Shown here piece by piece: positions 35,789-45,067 of a stretch of DNA of 64,000 bases. The stretch's first letter is position 1. The number at the start of each line of letters is the position of its first letter. The stretch is from Candidatus Pullichristensenella avicola (GTDB taxonomy: Bacteria > Bacillota > Clostridia > Christensenellales > Aristaeellaceae), in the NCBI GenBank assembly GCA_018711655.1, contig DVIA01000055.1:1-64000 (forward strand), given 5' to 3'. A program made the translations under genes and the position numbers. The notes under the pieces are model-generated. The model was not told the DNA's origin, did not search any database, and saw only the letters and a program-made list of their open reading frames with translations.

Positions 35789-36847
35789 ATGCTGGAGATT
35801 CGCGATCTGAACAAGCGATTCGACGACGCCGACGTGTTGCGCGGCGTATCGCTGACCATTGAAACAGGCGAGTTCGTCACGCTGCTGGGCCCGTCCGGCT
35901 GCGGCAAGACCACCACGCTGCGCATCGTCGCCGGATTGACCGAGCCGGACGCGGGGCGCGTGCTGCTCGACGGCCGGGACATCACCGCCCTGCCGCCGGA
36001 AAAGCGCGACGTCAACACCGTATTTCAAAGCTACGCCCTTTTTCCGCACATGAACGTGGGCAAAAACATCGCCTACGGCCTGCGCGTGCGCGGCGTAAAC
36101 AAGGCGGAGCGCGAGCGCCGCGTGCGGGCGATGCTGCGCCTGGTGGCGCTGGAGGGTTTTGAAAAGCGCATGCCTTCGCAGCTTTCGGGCGGCCAGCGGC
36201 AGCGCATCGCCATCGCCCGCGCGCTGGTTCTGCAACCGAAGCTTCTTTTGCTGGACGAGCCGCTGGGCGCGCTCGACCTCAAACTGCGCCAGCAGATGCA
36301 GCGGGAACTGAAGGACATTCAAAAGCGCTCGGGCATCGCCTTCCTCTATGTCACGCACGATCAGGAGGAGGCGCTCAACCTTTCCGACCGCATCGCCATC
36401 ATGCGCGACGGCCTCATCGAGCAGATCGGCGCGCCCGAGGACGTCTATGAGCGCCCGCAGACGCGCTTCGCCGCCGAGTTCATCGGCCAGTCGAACTTCC
36501 TGCCCTGCAAGGTCGCAGAAACGCCCTGCGGCGCGCCGATGCTCGAGCGCGATGGGCTGCGCTTCCCCGGCCGCGCGGGGTATCCCGAATTGCGCCCGGG
36601 CGACGCAGTCGAGGTTTGTCTGCGCATCGAGCGCGTGCGCCTCTCCCGCGCGCCCATCGGCCCCTGCGCCCTGCCGGGGGTGCTCAAATCCCGCCATTAC
36701 GCGGGCGGCTCCATTCGCGAAACCGCGGTGCTGCCGGACGGTCTGGAAGTATTCGCCATCCAGCAATCCTCGGGCGAGGAACGGCTGGAGGAGGGCGAAC
36801 CTGTATATGTATGCTGGGACCCGAACGAGGCGGCGCTGGTGCGATGA
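35789..36847 (+). CDS. potA: Spermidine/putrescine ABC transporter ATPase
   Basis: The 352-residue ATPase has Walker A (GPSGCGKTTTLR), signature (LSGGQRQRIAIARAL) and Walker B (LLLLDEPLGALDLK), then a C-terminal TOBE-like regulatory domain from about residue 235. It energises polyamine import with PotB, PotC and PotD encoded directly downstream. A GAAGGA site precedes the ATG. The stop overlaps the potB start as ATGA. Confidence 0.93.
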   Translation: MLEIRDLNKRFDDADVLRGVSLTIETGEFVTLLGPSGCGKTTTLRIVAGLTEPDAGRVLLDGRDITALPPEKRDVNTVFQSYALFPHMNVGKNIAYGLRVRGVNKAERERRVRAMLRLVALEGFEKRMPSQLSGGQRQRIAIARALVLQPKLLLLDEPLGALDLKLRQQMQRELKDIQKRSGIAFLYVTHDQEEALNLSDRIAIMRDGLIEQIGAPEDVYERPQTRFAAEFIGQSNFLPCKVAETPCGAPMLERDGLRFPGRAGYPELRPGDAVEVCLRIERVRLSRAPIGPCALPGVLKSRHYAGGSIRETAVLPDGLEVFAIQQSSGEERLEEGEPVYVCWDPNEAALVR

Positions 36848-37713
36848 AAACAAACGTGCGAAAAAAACGAAATGGCGCGGCGTTGCTGGTGGCGCCGATG
36901 GCCATCTGGACGGTCCTCTTCGTGGCGGCGACGCTGGGATACATCCTCTACCTGAGCTTCACCACGCGCGCGCAAAGCGGCCTGGGCGTAACGGCGCAGT
37001 TTACGCTGGACAACTATCTGCGCATCCTCAACCCCAGCTATCTCAAGGTGCTGGGAAACAGCCTGAAACTGGCGGCGATCACCACGGCCGTCTGTCTGCT
37101 TGCGGGCTACCCCTTCGGCTATCTGATGGCCAAGGCGCCGCCCAAACGCCGCACGATCCTGATGCTTCTGGTGATCGTTCCCTTCTGGACGAACGCCCTG
37201 GTGCGCGTCTACGGCTGGCGCATCCTTCTCATGGGCGACGGGCCGGTCAACGCCTTTTTGCAGACGCTGGGGCTGATCGACAAGCCGCTCAAACTGCTCA
37301 ACACCTTCGGCGCGGTGGTGCTGGGCATGGTCTACGCGTTGCTTCCCTTCATGATCCTGCCCACCTACGCCTCCGTGGAAAAGATGGACTGGGCGCTGGT
37401 GGAGGCCAGCCGCGATATGGGCGCTTCGCCCCTGCGCGCCTTTCTTACCGTCACCCTGCCCCTGACCGCGCCGGGCGTGCTGGCGGGCTGCGTGTTGACG
37501 TTCGTTCCCTCCATCGGCCTGTTTTTCATGAGCGACCTGCTCGGCGGGGCCAACGACGTTTTCCTCGGCAACCTGATCAACGATCAGCTCTTAAAAAGCC
37601 GCGACTGGCCCTTCGCCGCGGCGCTGTCGGTGATCATGATGCTTCTGACCAGCGCGTTTCTCTGGCTTTACCGCCGCGCCGGCGGCAAGGCTGAGGACAT
37701 CGCGGCGCTGTAA
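36844..37713 (+). CDS. potB: Polyamine ABC transporter permease PotB
   Basis: The 289-residue membrane protein has about six transmembrane helices and the ATPase-docking EAA loop VEASRDMGASPLRAFLTVTL. The start overlaps potA by 4 bp. Position and sequence fit PotB. Confidence 0.92.
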   Translation: MKTNVRKKRNGAALLVAPMAIWTVLFVAATLGYILYLSFTTRAQSGLGVTAQFTLDNYLRILNPSYLKVLGNSLKLAAITTAVCLLAGYPFGYLMAKAPPKRRTILMLLVIVPFWTNALVRVYGWRILLMGDGPVNAFLQTLGLIDKPLKLLNTFGAVVLGMVYALLPFMILPTYASVEKMDWALVEASRDMGASPLRAFLTVTLPLTAPGVLAGCVLTFVPSIGLFFMSDLLGGANDVFLGNLINDQLLKSRDWPFAAALSVIMMLLTSAFLWLYRRAGGKAEDIAAL

Positions 37714-37725
37714 GGGGGTGCTTGC

Positions 37726-38520
37726 ATGAAAAAGAACGGCTGGCGCTCCCGCCTCTATCTCGCTTTGGTGCTTCTTTTGATGTATCTGCCCATCGTCGTC
37801 ACGGCGGTGTATTCCTTCAACGCCAACCAGAGCCGCTTTACCTTCCAGTTTACCGGCTTTTCCCTGCAACACTATGCCGCGCTGTTTGCCGACGCCAGCG
37901 GGCTGCTGGACGCGCTGTGGCAAAGCCTGCAGCTGGCGCTGTACAGTTGCCTGATCTCCGCCGTACTGGGCACGCTGGGCGCGGTGGGCATGGCGCAGCG
38001 CAAGTTCCGCTTTGGCGGCGCGCTGGAAGGGCTGGCGCTTTTGCCGGCCATGACGCCGGAGATCATCATGGCCATGGGTTTCCTGGCGCTCTTTACCGCC
38101 GCGGGGTTGCCCCTGGGCATGTTGACCCTGGTGCTGGCGCATGTGACCTTCTGCGTGCCCTATATCTACATCGTCGTCAAGGGGCGTCTGGCGGGCATGG
38201 ACCCGGATCTGCCCAACGCCGCCCGCGACCTGGGCGCTTCCCCGGCGCGCGCGTTTTGCACGGTGACCCTGCCGCTGATCTTTCCCGGCGTGCTTTCAGG
38301 AACGCTGCTTGCCTTTGCCATGAGCATGGACGATTTTGTCATCAGCTTTTTCGTCACCGGTCCGGGCACGACCACGCTTCCGGTGAAGATCTATTCCTCG
38401 GTGCGCATGGGCGTGAGTTTGCAGGTCAACGCGCTTTCCACGCTGATGTTGACCGCCATTTTCCTGCTGACGGCGCTGTTGCGCATCGCGCGCCGGCGTC
38501 GCGCCGTTCAAACGAGTTAG
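37726..38520 (+). CDS. potC: Polyamine ABC transporter permease PotC
   Basis: The 264-residue protein has six predicted helices, the conserved YLPIVVTAVYSFN near the N-terminus and the EAA-type loop NAARDLGASPARAFCTVTLP. It starts 12 bp after potB behind AAGGGGG. Confidence 0.92.
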   Translation: MKKNGWRSRLYLALVLLLMYLPIVVTAVYSFNANQSRFTFQFTGFSLQHYAALFADASGLLDALWQSLQLALYSCLISAVLGTLGAVGMAQRKFRFGGALEGLALLPAMTPEIIMAMGFLALFTAAGLPLGMLTLVLAHVTFCVPYIYIVVKGRLAGMDPDLPNAARDLGASPARAFCTVTLPLIFPGVLSGTLLAFAMSMDDFVISFFVTGPGTTTLPVKIYSSVRMGVSLQVNALSTLMLTAIFLLTALLRIARRRRAVQTS

Positions 38521-38546
38521 GATTCTTTGGAAGGAGGCTTCCCTTT

Positions 38547-39569
38547 ATGAAAAAACTTTTCGCGCTGCTTTTGGTGTTGCTCCTTGCCGCCGCGCCCGCG
38601 CTGGCCGAGGGCAGCATCAACATCTACACCTGGGACGGCTATTTCAACCCCGAGACCCTTGCCGCCTTTACCGAGGAAACGGGCATCGAGGTCAACCTTT
38701 CCCCCTTCGCCTCCAACGAGGACATGCTGGTGGTGATGCAATCCAGCGCGGCGTACGATATCGTGCTGGCCAGCGACTACGCCCTCAACATCCTCCGCAA
38801 GGCCGATCTTCTGCAGCCCCTGGACATGGAGGCCCTCACCAATTACGAAAATCTCGATCCCGCCTACCTCAACCAGTACTACGATCCCGACGGAACCTAC
38901 AGCATTCCCTACGCGCCCGGCTCGCCGGTGCTTGTCTACAACCCCGAACTGGTCGAGGGCGAAATCACGTCCTTTGCCGATCTGTTTGACGAGCAATTCG
39001 CCGGTTCCGTGTGCCTGCTGGACAGCGCCCGCGTGATGATCGGCTATGTCAACATCATGCTCGGCCACGACTTTAACACCACCAACGACGAGGAACTGGC
39101 CGAAGCCGCAGAAAAGCTCAAGGAGATCAAGCCCAACGTGCTGGCGCTGGACTCCAACCTTGCCTATCAGTATCTGCTTTCGGGCGAGGCCAAGGCGGCG
39201 TTCCTGTTCACTTCGCAGGCCGTGGTGTGCGAACAGGCCATGCCGGGCGCGTTTGAATATGTGTTCCCCTCCGAAGGCATCGGCTTTGGCATCGACGCCA
39301 TGGTCATTCCCGCCAGCGCTGAAAACCCCGAAGGCGCCAACGCCTTTATGAACTACCTGATGCGCCCCGAAGTCGCCGCCACCATCCAGCCGTGGACGAT
39401 GTATTTGAACGTCAACGCCGCGGCGGCGGAACTTCTGCCGGAGGGCAGCCTCGATTACGCCGCCCTCAACATTCCCGAGGACCTGTTTGCCACCAAGCAG
39501 TTTGCCGTGGATCTGGGCGACTATGAAGGCGTTTATCAGGACATCTGGTCGGAATTCAAGCTGTCCTGA
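38547..39569 (+). CDS. potD: Polyamine-binding lipid-free periplasmic protein PotD
   Basis: The 340-residue protein has a signal peptide (MKKLFALLLVLLLAAAPALAEG) and the PotD/PotF fold with INIYTWDGYFNPETLAAF at the mature N-terminus and YDIVLASDYALNIL. No lipobox Cys follows the signal, which is unusual for a Gram-positive-type binding protein and suggests it is held by the permease or by an outer layer. AAGGAGG precedes the ATG. Confidence 0.9.
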   Translation: MKKLFALLLVLLLAAAPALAEGSINIYTWDGYFNPETLAAFTEETGIEVNLSPFASNEDMLVVMQSSAAYDIVLASDYALNILRKADLLQPLDMEALTNYENLDPAYLNQYYDPDGTYSIPYAPGSPVLVYNPELVEGEITSFADLFDEQFAGSVCLLDSARVMIGYVNIMLGHDFNTTNDEELAEAAEKLKEIKPNVLALDSNLAYQYLLSGEAKAAFLFTSQAVVCEQAMPGAFEYVFPSEGIGFGIDAMVIPASAENPEGANAFMNYLMRPEVAATIQPWTMYLNVNAAAAELLPEGSLDYAALNIPEDLFATKQFAVDLGDYEGVYQDIWSEFKLS

Positions 39570-39611
39570 GGCGCGATTTTCAAAACCTTAAAACACCTCG
39601 AACCAACATCT

Positions 39612-39654
39612 TTCCCGCGCGGCGTTGACCGGAGCCGCGCGGGAATGTTATAAT
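39612..39654 (+). promoter_or_regulatory. Promoter with its -35 box in a hairpin loop
   Basis: A perfect 12-bp stem TTCCCGCGCGGC/GCCGCGCGGGAA (39612-39623, 39634-39645) carries TTGACC (39625-39630) in its loop; TATAAT follows at 39649-39654 with an 18-bp spacer. The hairpin may also end potABCD transcription, although no T-run follows. Confidence 0.65.
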
Positions 39655-39690
39655 GGAATATAAATATTATATAAATGCGAGGTGTTGCCA

Positions 39691-41196
39691 TTGCTGAGCG
39701 CCATCGGGAGCAAACTCAAGGAGGCTGTTTCGTCCGTAGCGCCGATCGTATTGATCGTGCTTGCGCTTGCCCTGACCGTCACCCCCCTGAGCGGCCCGAC
39801 GTTGCTTTTGTTCATGCTAAGCGCGATACTGCTTGTTTTGGGCATGGCGCTGTTCACCCTGGGTTCGGAAATCGCCATGACGCCCATGGGCGAAATGGTC
39901 GGCGCGCGCCTATCGGAAAAGCGCAGCCTTCCCTTCCTTATCGGCGCGGGGTTTTTGATGGGCGCGGTCATCACCATTGCCGAACCGGATTTGACGGTTC
40001 TTGCCGCGCAGGCCCCGGCCTTTCCCACAACAACGCTGATCCTCTGCGTAGCGGCGGGGGTGGGCGTATTCCTGGTGCTGGGGCTTTTGCGCATCGTCTT
40101 TGCCCGGCGGCTGAATTGGATGCTGCTGATCCTCTACGCCGCCGTATTTCTGCTCGCCGTCTTTGCCGACAACGATTTTCTGCCGGTGGCCTTCGATTCC
40201 GGCGGCGTCACCACCGGCCCGATTACCGTGCCCTTCATCCTTGCCCTGGGCGTAGGCGTGGCGGCGGTGCGCGGCGGCCAGCGTTCCGAGGAGGACAGCT
40301 TTGGCCTGGTGGCGCTTTGTTCCATCGGGCCGATCATGGCGGTCATGGTGCTGGCGATGTTCTTTGACCCCGCTTCCAGCCAATACGCGGCGCAGACCCC
40401 AGAACTGACAACGGCCTGGAAAGACGTGCTGCCCGAGCTTGGCGTCGCCCTTGCGCACTATCTGCGCGAGGTGGCCGTCGCGCTGTTTCCCATTCTGCTG
40501 GCCTTCGGCGTCTTTCAGGTTTTCTGGCTGAAGCTGCCTGCGCGCAGGCTGTTGCGCATGGCCGCCGGCATCGTCTATACGCTTCTGGGCCTGTGCCTGT
40601 TCCTGGCGGCGGTCAACACGGGGTTTTTGCCCGTGGGTTACGCCCTGGGCGGGCAATTGGCGTCGCTTTCCGACAACTGGGTGCTGGCGCCGCTGGCGAT
40701 GCTGATGGGCTTTTTCATCGTGCGCGCGGAGCCGGCGGTGCATGTGCTCAATGAACAGGTTTCGGAAATTACCGACGGCGTCATCAGCCGCCGCGCCATG
40801 ATGACCACGCTTTCCCTGGGCGTAGCGGCCTCGCTGGGGCTCGCCATGGCGCGCATCCTTACCGGGCTTTCCATTTGGTATTGCCTTTTGCCGGGCTATG
40901 CGCTGGCGCTGGGCATGTCGTTTTTCGTGCCGCCGGTGTTTACCGCCATCGCCTTCGACTCGGGCGGCGTGGCTTCCGGGCCAATGACGGCCACCTTTCT
41001 GCTGCCCTTTGCCCTCGGCGCCGTGGACGCGCTGGGCGGCAACCCCATGGCGGACGCCTTTGGGCTGGTGGCAATGGTGGCAATGACGCCCCTGATCGCC
41101 ATTCAGGCGCTGGCGCTGGTCTACGCTTTGCGAACGCGGCGCGCCGGTTCGGTCGCCGCCATCCGCCCCGAGGTGGAGATTATCGACTTCGATTAG
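39691..41196 (+). CDS. DUF1538 integral membrane protein
   Basis: The roughly 501-residue protein has about 12 hydrophobic segments in two homologous halves. Each half has the DUF1538 signature: VAFDSGGVTTGPITVPF near residue 167 and IAFDSGGVASGPMTATF near 426. The family is an uncharacterised transporter-like group. The TTG at 39691 is chosen because GAGGTG lies 6 bp upstream; the GTG at 39682 is inside that site. It is followed by two P-II-like genes, so ligand-gated regulation of transport is likely. Confidence 0.88.
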   Translation: MLSAIGSKLKEAVSSVAPIVLIVLALALTVTPLSGPTLLLFMLSAILLVLGMALFTLGSEIAMTPMGEMVGARLSEKRSLPFLIGAGFLMGAVITIAEPDLTVLAAQAPAFPTTTLILCVAAGVGVFLVLGLLRIVFARRLNWMLLILYAAVFLLAVFADNDFLPVAFDSGGVTTGPITVPFILALGVGVAAVRGGQRSEEDSFGLVALCSIGPIMAVMVLAMFFDPASSQYAAQTPELTTAWKDVLPELGVALAHYLREVAVALFPILLAFGVFQVFWLKLPARRLLRMAAGIVYTLLGLCLFLAAVNTGFLPVGYALGGQLASLSDNWVLAPLAMLMGFFIVRAEPAVHVLNEQVSEITDGVISRRAMMTTLSLGVAASLGLAMARILTGLSIWYCLLPGYALALGMSFFVPPVFTAIAFDSGGVASGPMTATFLLPFALGAVDALGGNPMADAFGLVAMVAMTPLIAIQALALVYALRTRRAGSVAAIRPEVEIIDFD

Positions 41197-41204
41197 AGGT
41201 GCCT

Positions 41205-41546
41205 ATGGAGAAATTGGTTTTGATCCTCGCCGTCGCCGGCCACGAGCTGGGCGAGCGCATGCGCGCCGCGCTGGAAGGCGCGAACTGCGCCGTCTGCTTC
41301 CAGATGCAGGGCCACGGCACGGCCAAGGCGGCCTGGCTGGAGTACCTGGGGCTTTCCGATACGCGCCGGGCCGTGCTGCTCGCCCCCTGCGCCGAAAGCG
41401 CTGTCGCCGCGGCGTTTTCCGCCCTGCAAGCGGCGCTGGGAGAGGCGCGTTACTTCGCCGTTTCCATCCCCTTTTCCAGCATTGCCGGGCGCGACGCCTA
41501 TGAACTGCTTGCCCAAGGAGGAAGTGCGCATGGAAAAACAGTTTGA
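41205..41546 (+). CDS. P-II-like regulatory protein, first
   Basis: The 113-residue protein begins MEKLVLILAVAGHELGERMR and ends with a strand-loop like a short GlnB fold. It lacks the uridylylated Tyr region and the T-loop is poorly conserved. AGAGGT precedes the ATG, 8 bp after the DUF1538 stop. It probably partners the membrane protein. Confidence 0.65.
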   Translation: MEKLVLILAVAGHELGERMRAALEGANCAVCFQMQGHGTAKAAWLEYLGLSDTRRAVLLAPCAESAVAAAFSALQAALGEARYFAVSIPFSSIAGRDAYELLAQGGSAHGKTV

Positions 41547-41862
41547 TCTCATCGTCGCCATTGTCGGCCGCGGCTTTTCCGATCTGGTGATGGACGCGGC
41601 GCGCGCCGCAGGGGCCAGCGGCGGCACCATTCTGCACGGGCGCGGCACGGGCGTTCATGAAGCCGCGCAGTTCTTTGGCATCGCCATCCAGCCGGAAAAG
41701 GAGATCGTGCTCATCCTTGCCCGCAGCGAGGAGCGCCGCGCCATCATGGCCGCCATCGCCGAGGGCGCGGGCCTGAACACGCAGGGCCGGGGGCTGACGT
41801 TCTCTCTGCCGGTAGACCAGGTTTCCGGCATCGTCCACCTTCTCTCGCCCACGCAACCGTAG
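41530..41862 (+). CDS. P-II-like regulatory protein, second
   Basis: The 110-residue protein has DLIVAIVGRGFSDLVMDAAR, GTILHGRGTGVHE and EKEIVLILARSEERRAIMAAI, a recognisable P-II-like ferredoxin fold. It overlaps the first P-II-like gene by 17 bp and has AAGGAGG upstream. Family members bind nucleotides and control transporters. Confidence 0.8.
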   Translation: MEKQFDLIVAIVGRGFSDLVMDAARAAGASGGTILHGRGTGVHEAAQFFGIAIQPEKEIVLILARSEERRAIMAAIAEGAGLNTQGRGLTFSLPVDQVSGIVHLLSPTQP

Positions 41863-41886
41863 TTCGCCGCAAAAGACCGCGCAAAG

Positions 41887-41920
41887 CAAGCCGCCCGCGC
41901 TCGTCGCAGGCGGCTTGTTT
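41887..41920 (+). terminator. Intrinsic terminator of the DUF1538/P-II operon
   Basis: CAAGCCGCC (41887-41895) pairs with GGCGGCTTG (41909-41917), followed by TTTG and an A-rich stretch. Confidence 0.75.
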
Positions 41921-42211
41921 GAAAAAGGCCTCCGGCCGCGCCACGGCCGGCGAAAACGCATTCTCACGTTCCCGCATGCGGCCGCGTCCGGCCGCCACGG
42001 GCGATGAAGCTCAGCCCCGCCCGGCGCGTGCAAAGCCTCGCTGACGTTTGATGCCGCGCTCTCCGCCGTTGCCTGCCCCCGCCTGGTGCGCGCAAAGCCT
42101 CGCTTCGCCCGCCCGGAAGCGCCGCGCAGCGGCAAAGGCGCCGGCTCTCTTCTGCAGAACCCCCTGCCTGTCCGCGCAAGGCGTCCGGCGAAGGGCCTGC
42201 TCCATTGGGGC
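41921..42211. other. GC-rich degenerate intergenic sequence
   Basis: No gene is seen. A GCAAAGCCTCGCT block occurs twice (near 42029 and 42094) inside otherwise diverged sequence. Composition resembles 5636-6424, 46753-47069 and 56572-56837. Confidence 0.45.
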
Positions 42212-43402
42212 TTACCTTTGCCCAAGCAGGGCGACGACGCGACGCGCCACATTGATCTCTTCGTTGGCGGGGATCACCCAGACTTCGACGGGCGAGCCGT
42301 CGCGGGAGATCCTGCGTTCCTGGCCGCCCGTGTTTTTCGACGCGTCCATTTCCAGGCCCAGATGCGCCAGCGCCTGGCAGACGCGCGCGCGCACCATGGC
42401 GGAATTTTCGCCAATGCCGCCGGTGAACACCAGCGCGTCCAGCCCGCCCAGCACTGCATGGAGCGCGCCCGCGCCGGAGACAATGGCGTGCAGATACATC
42501 TCCACCGCCAGGCGCGCGCGCTCGTTGCCCTGGGCGATGGCGGCCTCGAGGTCGCGCATATCGCCGCTGACGCCGCTCACGCCCAGCAGGCCTCCGTTTT
42601 TGGTGATGCCGCGGGTGATCTCCCCGGCGTCAAGGCCCTCGCCGAGCAGGAAGGGGAAAATATAGGGGTCGATGTCGCCGGCACGCGAGGAATGCGGCAG
42701 CCCGCTCTGCAGGGAAAAGCCGCAGGTGCTGTCCACGCTTTTGCCGTCAAAAATGGCGCACAACGAGCCGCTGCCGCCCAGATGACAGGAAATCACGCGC
42801 CGCGCCCGGCCTTCGGTGAGGGCGGCGACGCGCTCAGCCACATAGCCGTGGGAAGCGCCATGGTAGCCGTAGCGGCGGACGCCGTATTTTTCGTACCATT
42901 CATAGGGCACGGAATAGATCTGCCGCTCAAGCGGCACGGTTTTGTGAAAATCCGTTTCAAAGGCGCCGACCATGCGCGCCGAAGGCAGCAGGCGCTGAAA
43001 GACCCGAATGGCCTCGATGTAAGGCAGGTTGTGCGCCGGGGCGATGCGCGCGCCGCGCGCCAGATCGTCCATGACCTCTTCGGTCAATTCGTGATCGCCG
43101 AGGAACTTCTGGGCGATCACCGTTTTAAATCCCACGGCCTCCACTTCGCCAATGTCCCCCACCACGCCGTTTTCGCCGGTCAATTCGCGCAAAAACAGGT
43201 CGATGCCATCCGTATACCCGGGCACCGCCAGCCCCTCGAGGCGCTTTTTTGCGCCCGTTTGCAGGTTGATATAGGTAAAAATGGCGCTGTCGGGGCTGCC
43301 CACGCGCTCTACGCGCGCATCGCAAAGGGCCGTTTCGTTCGCCATGTCGAACAGTTTGAATTTCAGAGACGTGCTTCCCGCGTTGCTGATCAGTACTTTC
43401 AT
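42212..43402 (-). CDS. ackA: Acetate kinase family protein
   Basis: The 396-residue protein belongs to the acetate/propionate kinase family, which makes ATP from acyl phosphate. It opens MKVLISNAGSTSLKFKLFD and has ERQIYSVPYEWYEKYGVRRYG, HGASHGYVAERVA, VISCHLGGSGSLCAI and LVFTGGIGENS. The start motif SNAGSTS replaces the more usual NCGSSS, so the acyl group may not be acetate. GGGGAG is 8 bp before the ATG. No phosphotransacetylase gene is adjacent. Confidence 0.93.
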   Translation of the reverse strand: MKVLISNAGSTSLKFKLFDMANETALCDARVERVGSPDSAIFTYINLQTGAKKRLEGLAVPGYTDGIDLFLRELTGENGVVGDIGEVEAVGFKTVIAQKFLGDHELTEEVMDDLARGARIAPAHNLPYIEAIRVFQRLLPSARMVGAFETDFHKTVPLERQIYSVPYEWYEKYGVRRYGYHGASHGYVAERVAALTEGRARRVISCHLGGSGSLCAIFDGKSVDSTCGFSLQSGLPHSSRAGDIDPYIFPFLLGEGLDAGEITRGITKNGGLLGVSGVSGDMRDLEAAIAQGNERARLAVEMYLHAIVSGAGALHAVLGGLDALVFTGGIGENSAMVRARVCQALAHLGLEMDASKNTGGQERRISRDGSPVEVWVIPANEEINVARRVVALLGQR

Positions 43403-43428
43403 GCGCATTCTCCCCAGCGTTTTTTTCA

Positions 43429-43457
43429 ATTATACGAAATGCGCGGGGCGATGTCAA
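43429..43457 (-). promoter_or_regulatory. Sigma-A promoter of ackA
   Basis: On the minus strand TTGACA (43452-43457) and TATAAT (43429-43434) are 17 bp apart, 27 bp before the ackA start. Confidence 0.88.
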
Positions 43458-43564
43458 CGCGCGGCCGGGCGGCGCGCACACGTTTTTTAACATTCGCGCG
43501 CCGTTTCGGCAGTTTTGTTGCGTTTTTGCTCCATATCTTAACATTTGCTTTTCAAAAACGGCCA

Positions 43565-43593
43565 TTGACGCGGCGCGCCCCTGCTCCTACAAT
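43565..43593 (+). promoter_or_regulatory. Sigma-A promoter of the GlpA-like operon
   Basis: TTGACG (43565-43570), a 17-bp spacer and TACAAT (43588-43593). Two TTAACATT direct repeats (about 43486 and 43540) lie upstream in the divergent region and could bind a regulator. Confidence 0.8.
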
Positions 43594-43628
43594 AGAATCA
43601 GAAGATTCGTATGCAAAGGAGGAGGCAT

Positions 43629-45065
43629 ATGCGCAATTATGACGTGGCGATCATCGGCGCGGGCGTAACGGGCTGCGCGGTGGCGCGGCATTTGTCGCGC
43701 TATCGTCTGAAAATTGTCCTGATCGACGCCGCCGAGGATGTGGCCATGGGCGCTTCGCGCGCCAATTCCGCCATTGTCCACGCAGGTTATGACTGCCCCG
43801 CAGACACGCTGATGGCAAAGATGAACGTTCGCGGCAACGCGCTGTACGAGCGTTGGTGCGCGGAACTGGACGTGCCTTTCGAACGCGTCGGTTCGCTGGT
43901 GGCGGCGTTCAATCCCGATGAAAAGCTGGAACTGCGCTGGCTGTACGAACGCGGCCTGCAAAACGGCGTTCCGGATATGGAAATGCTCACCGGCGACCAG
44001 GCGCGCGCGCTGGAGCCGATGCTCTCCAACAGGGCCATCGCCGCGCTGCACGCCAAAACGGCGGGCATCACCTGCCCCTACGAAATGACCATCGCCTGCG
44101 CGGAAAACGCCGTGGAAAACGGCGTGGAACTGCTGCTGGGCCGGCCGGTGAAGTGGATCGTTTCCGAGCCGAACAGCATGGTCGTGCGCTGCGGCAATGA
44201 ATGCATCAGCGCCAAGCGCATCGTCAACGCCGCCGGCATCCACGCCGACGACGTGGCGCGCATGATTGGAGACGATTCCTTTGATATCCGCCCCCGCAAG
44301 GGCGAATACATGCTCTTTGACCGCACCGAGCGCCGGCCGAACAAGGTGATCTTCCACACCCCCACCAAGCTTGGCAAGGGCGTGCTGGTCGCGCCCACGG
44401 TGGACGGCAACGTCTTTGCCGGCCCCACCGCCGTAAACGTCAACGACAAGGAGGACACCTCGGTAGACGCCAACCTTTCCGAAGTGCTGGCCACGCTGGC
44501 GCTGGAGGCGACCCCCACGCTGAACCTGCGCAATACCATTCGCGCCTTCGCCGGTCTGCGCGCGCAGCCGTCCTCGGGCGATTTTATCATCACCTCTTCG
44601 GAGAAAGACGCGCGCATGATCCATGCGGCGGGCATCTGCTCGCCAGGGCTGACCAGCGCGCCCGCCATCGCCGAGCAGGTGGAGGAAGAACTGCGCATCA
44701 CCGGGCTGACGATGAGCGAAAAGGCGCTGTTCAACCCCTACCGCAAGCACATTCCGGTGTTCCGCACCATGACCGAAACGCAGCGCCAGCGCGCCATCGC
44801 CGAAAATCCGCTCTACGGGCGGGTGATCTGCCGCTGCGAAAACGTCACCGAGGCAGAGATCGTCGAGGCCGTGCGCCGCGGCGCGCGCACCGTAGACGGG
44901 GTCAAGCGCCGCACGCGCGCGGGCATGGGCCGCTGCCAGGGCGGTTTTTGTACGCCGCGCGTGATGGAGATCATCGCTCGCGAGGCGGCGATCCCCGAAG
45001 AAAAAATCACCAAATCCGGCGGCGATTCCTATATGGTCGCCGGCAAAACGCGCGGGGAGGTGTGA
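43629..45065 (+). CDS. FAD-dependent oxidoreductase, GlpA-like with Fe-S domain
   Basis: The 478-residue protein has an FAD-binding start (YDVAIIGAGVTGCAVARHL), a DAO-type body, and a C-terminal BFD-like [2Fe-2S] domain (VICRCENVTEAEIVEAVRRG, GRCQGGFCTPRVMEI). This is the architecture of anaerobic glycerol-3-phosphate dehydrogenase subunit A. AAAGGAGGAGG lies before the ATG. With the next two genes it forms the usual three-gene unit. Confidence 0.9.
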   Translation: MRNYDVAIIGAGVTGCAVARHLSRYRLKIVLIDAAEDVAMGASRANSAIVHAGYDCPADTLMAKMNVRGNALYERWCAELDVPFERVGSLVAAFNPDEKLELRWLYERGLQNGVPDMEMLTGDQARALEPMLSNRAIAALHAKTAGITCPYEMTIACAENAVENGVELLLGRPVKWIVSEPNSMVVRCGNECISAKRIVNAAGIHADDVARMIGDDSFDIRPRKGEYMLFDRTERRPNKVIFHTPTKLGKGVLVAPTVDGNVFAGPTAVNVNDKEDTSVDANLSEVLATLALEATPTLNLRNTIRAFAGLRAQPSSGDFIITSSEKDARMIHAAGICSPGLTSAPAIAEQVEEELRITGLTMSEKALFNPYRKHIPVFRTMTETQRQRAIAENPLYGRVICRCENVTEAEIVEAVRRGARTVDGVKRRTRAGMGRCQGGFCTPRVMEIIAREAAIPEEKITKSGGDSYMVAGKTRGEV

Positions 45066-45067
45066 CC

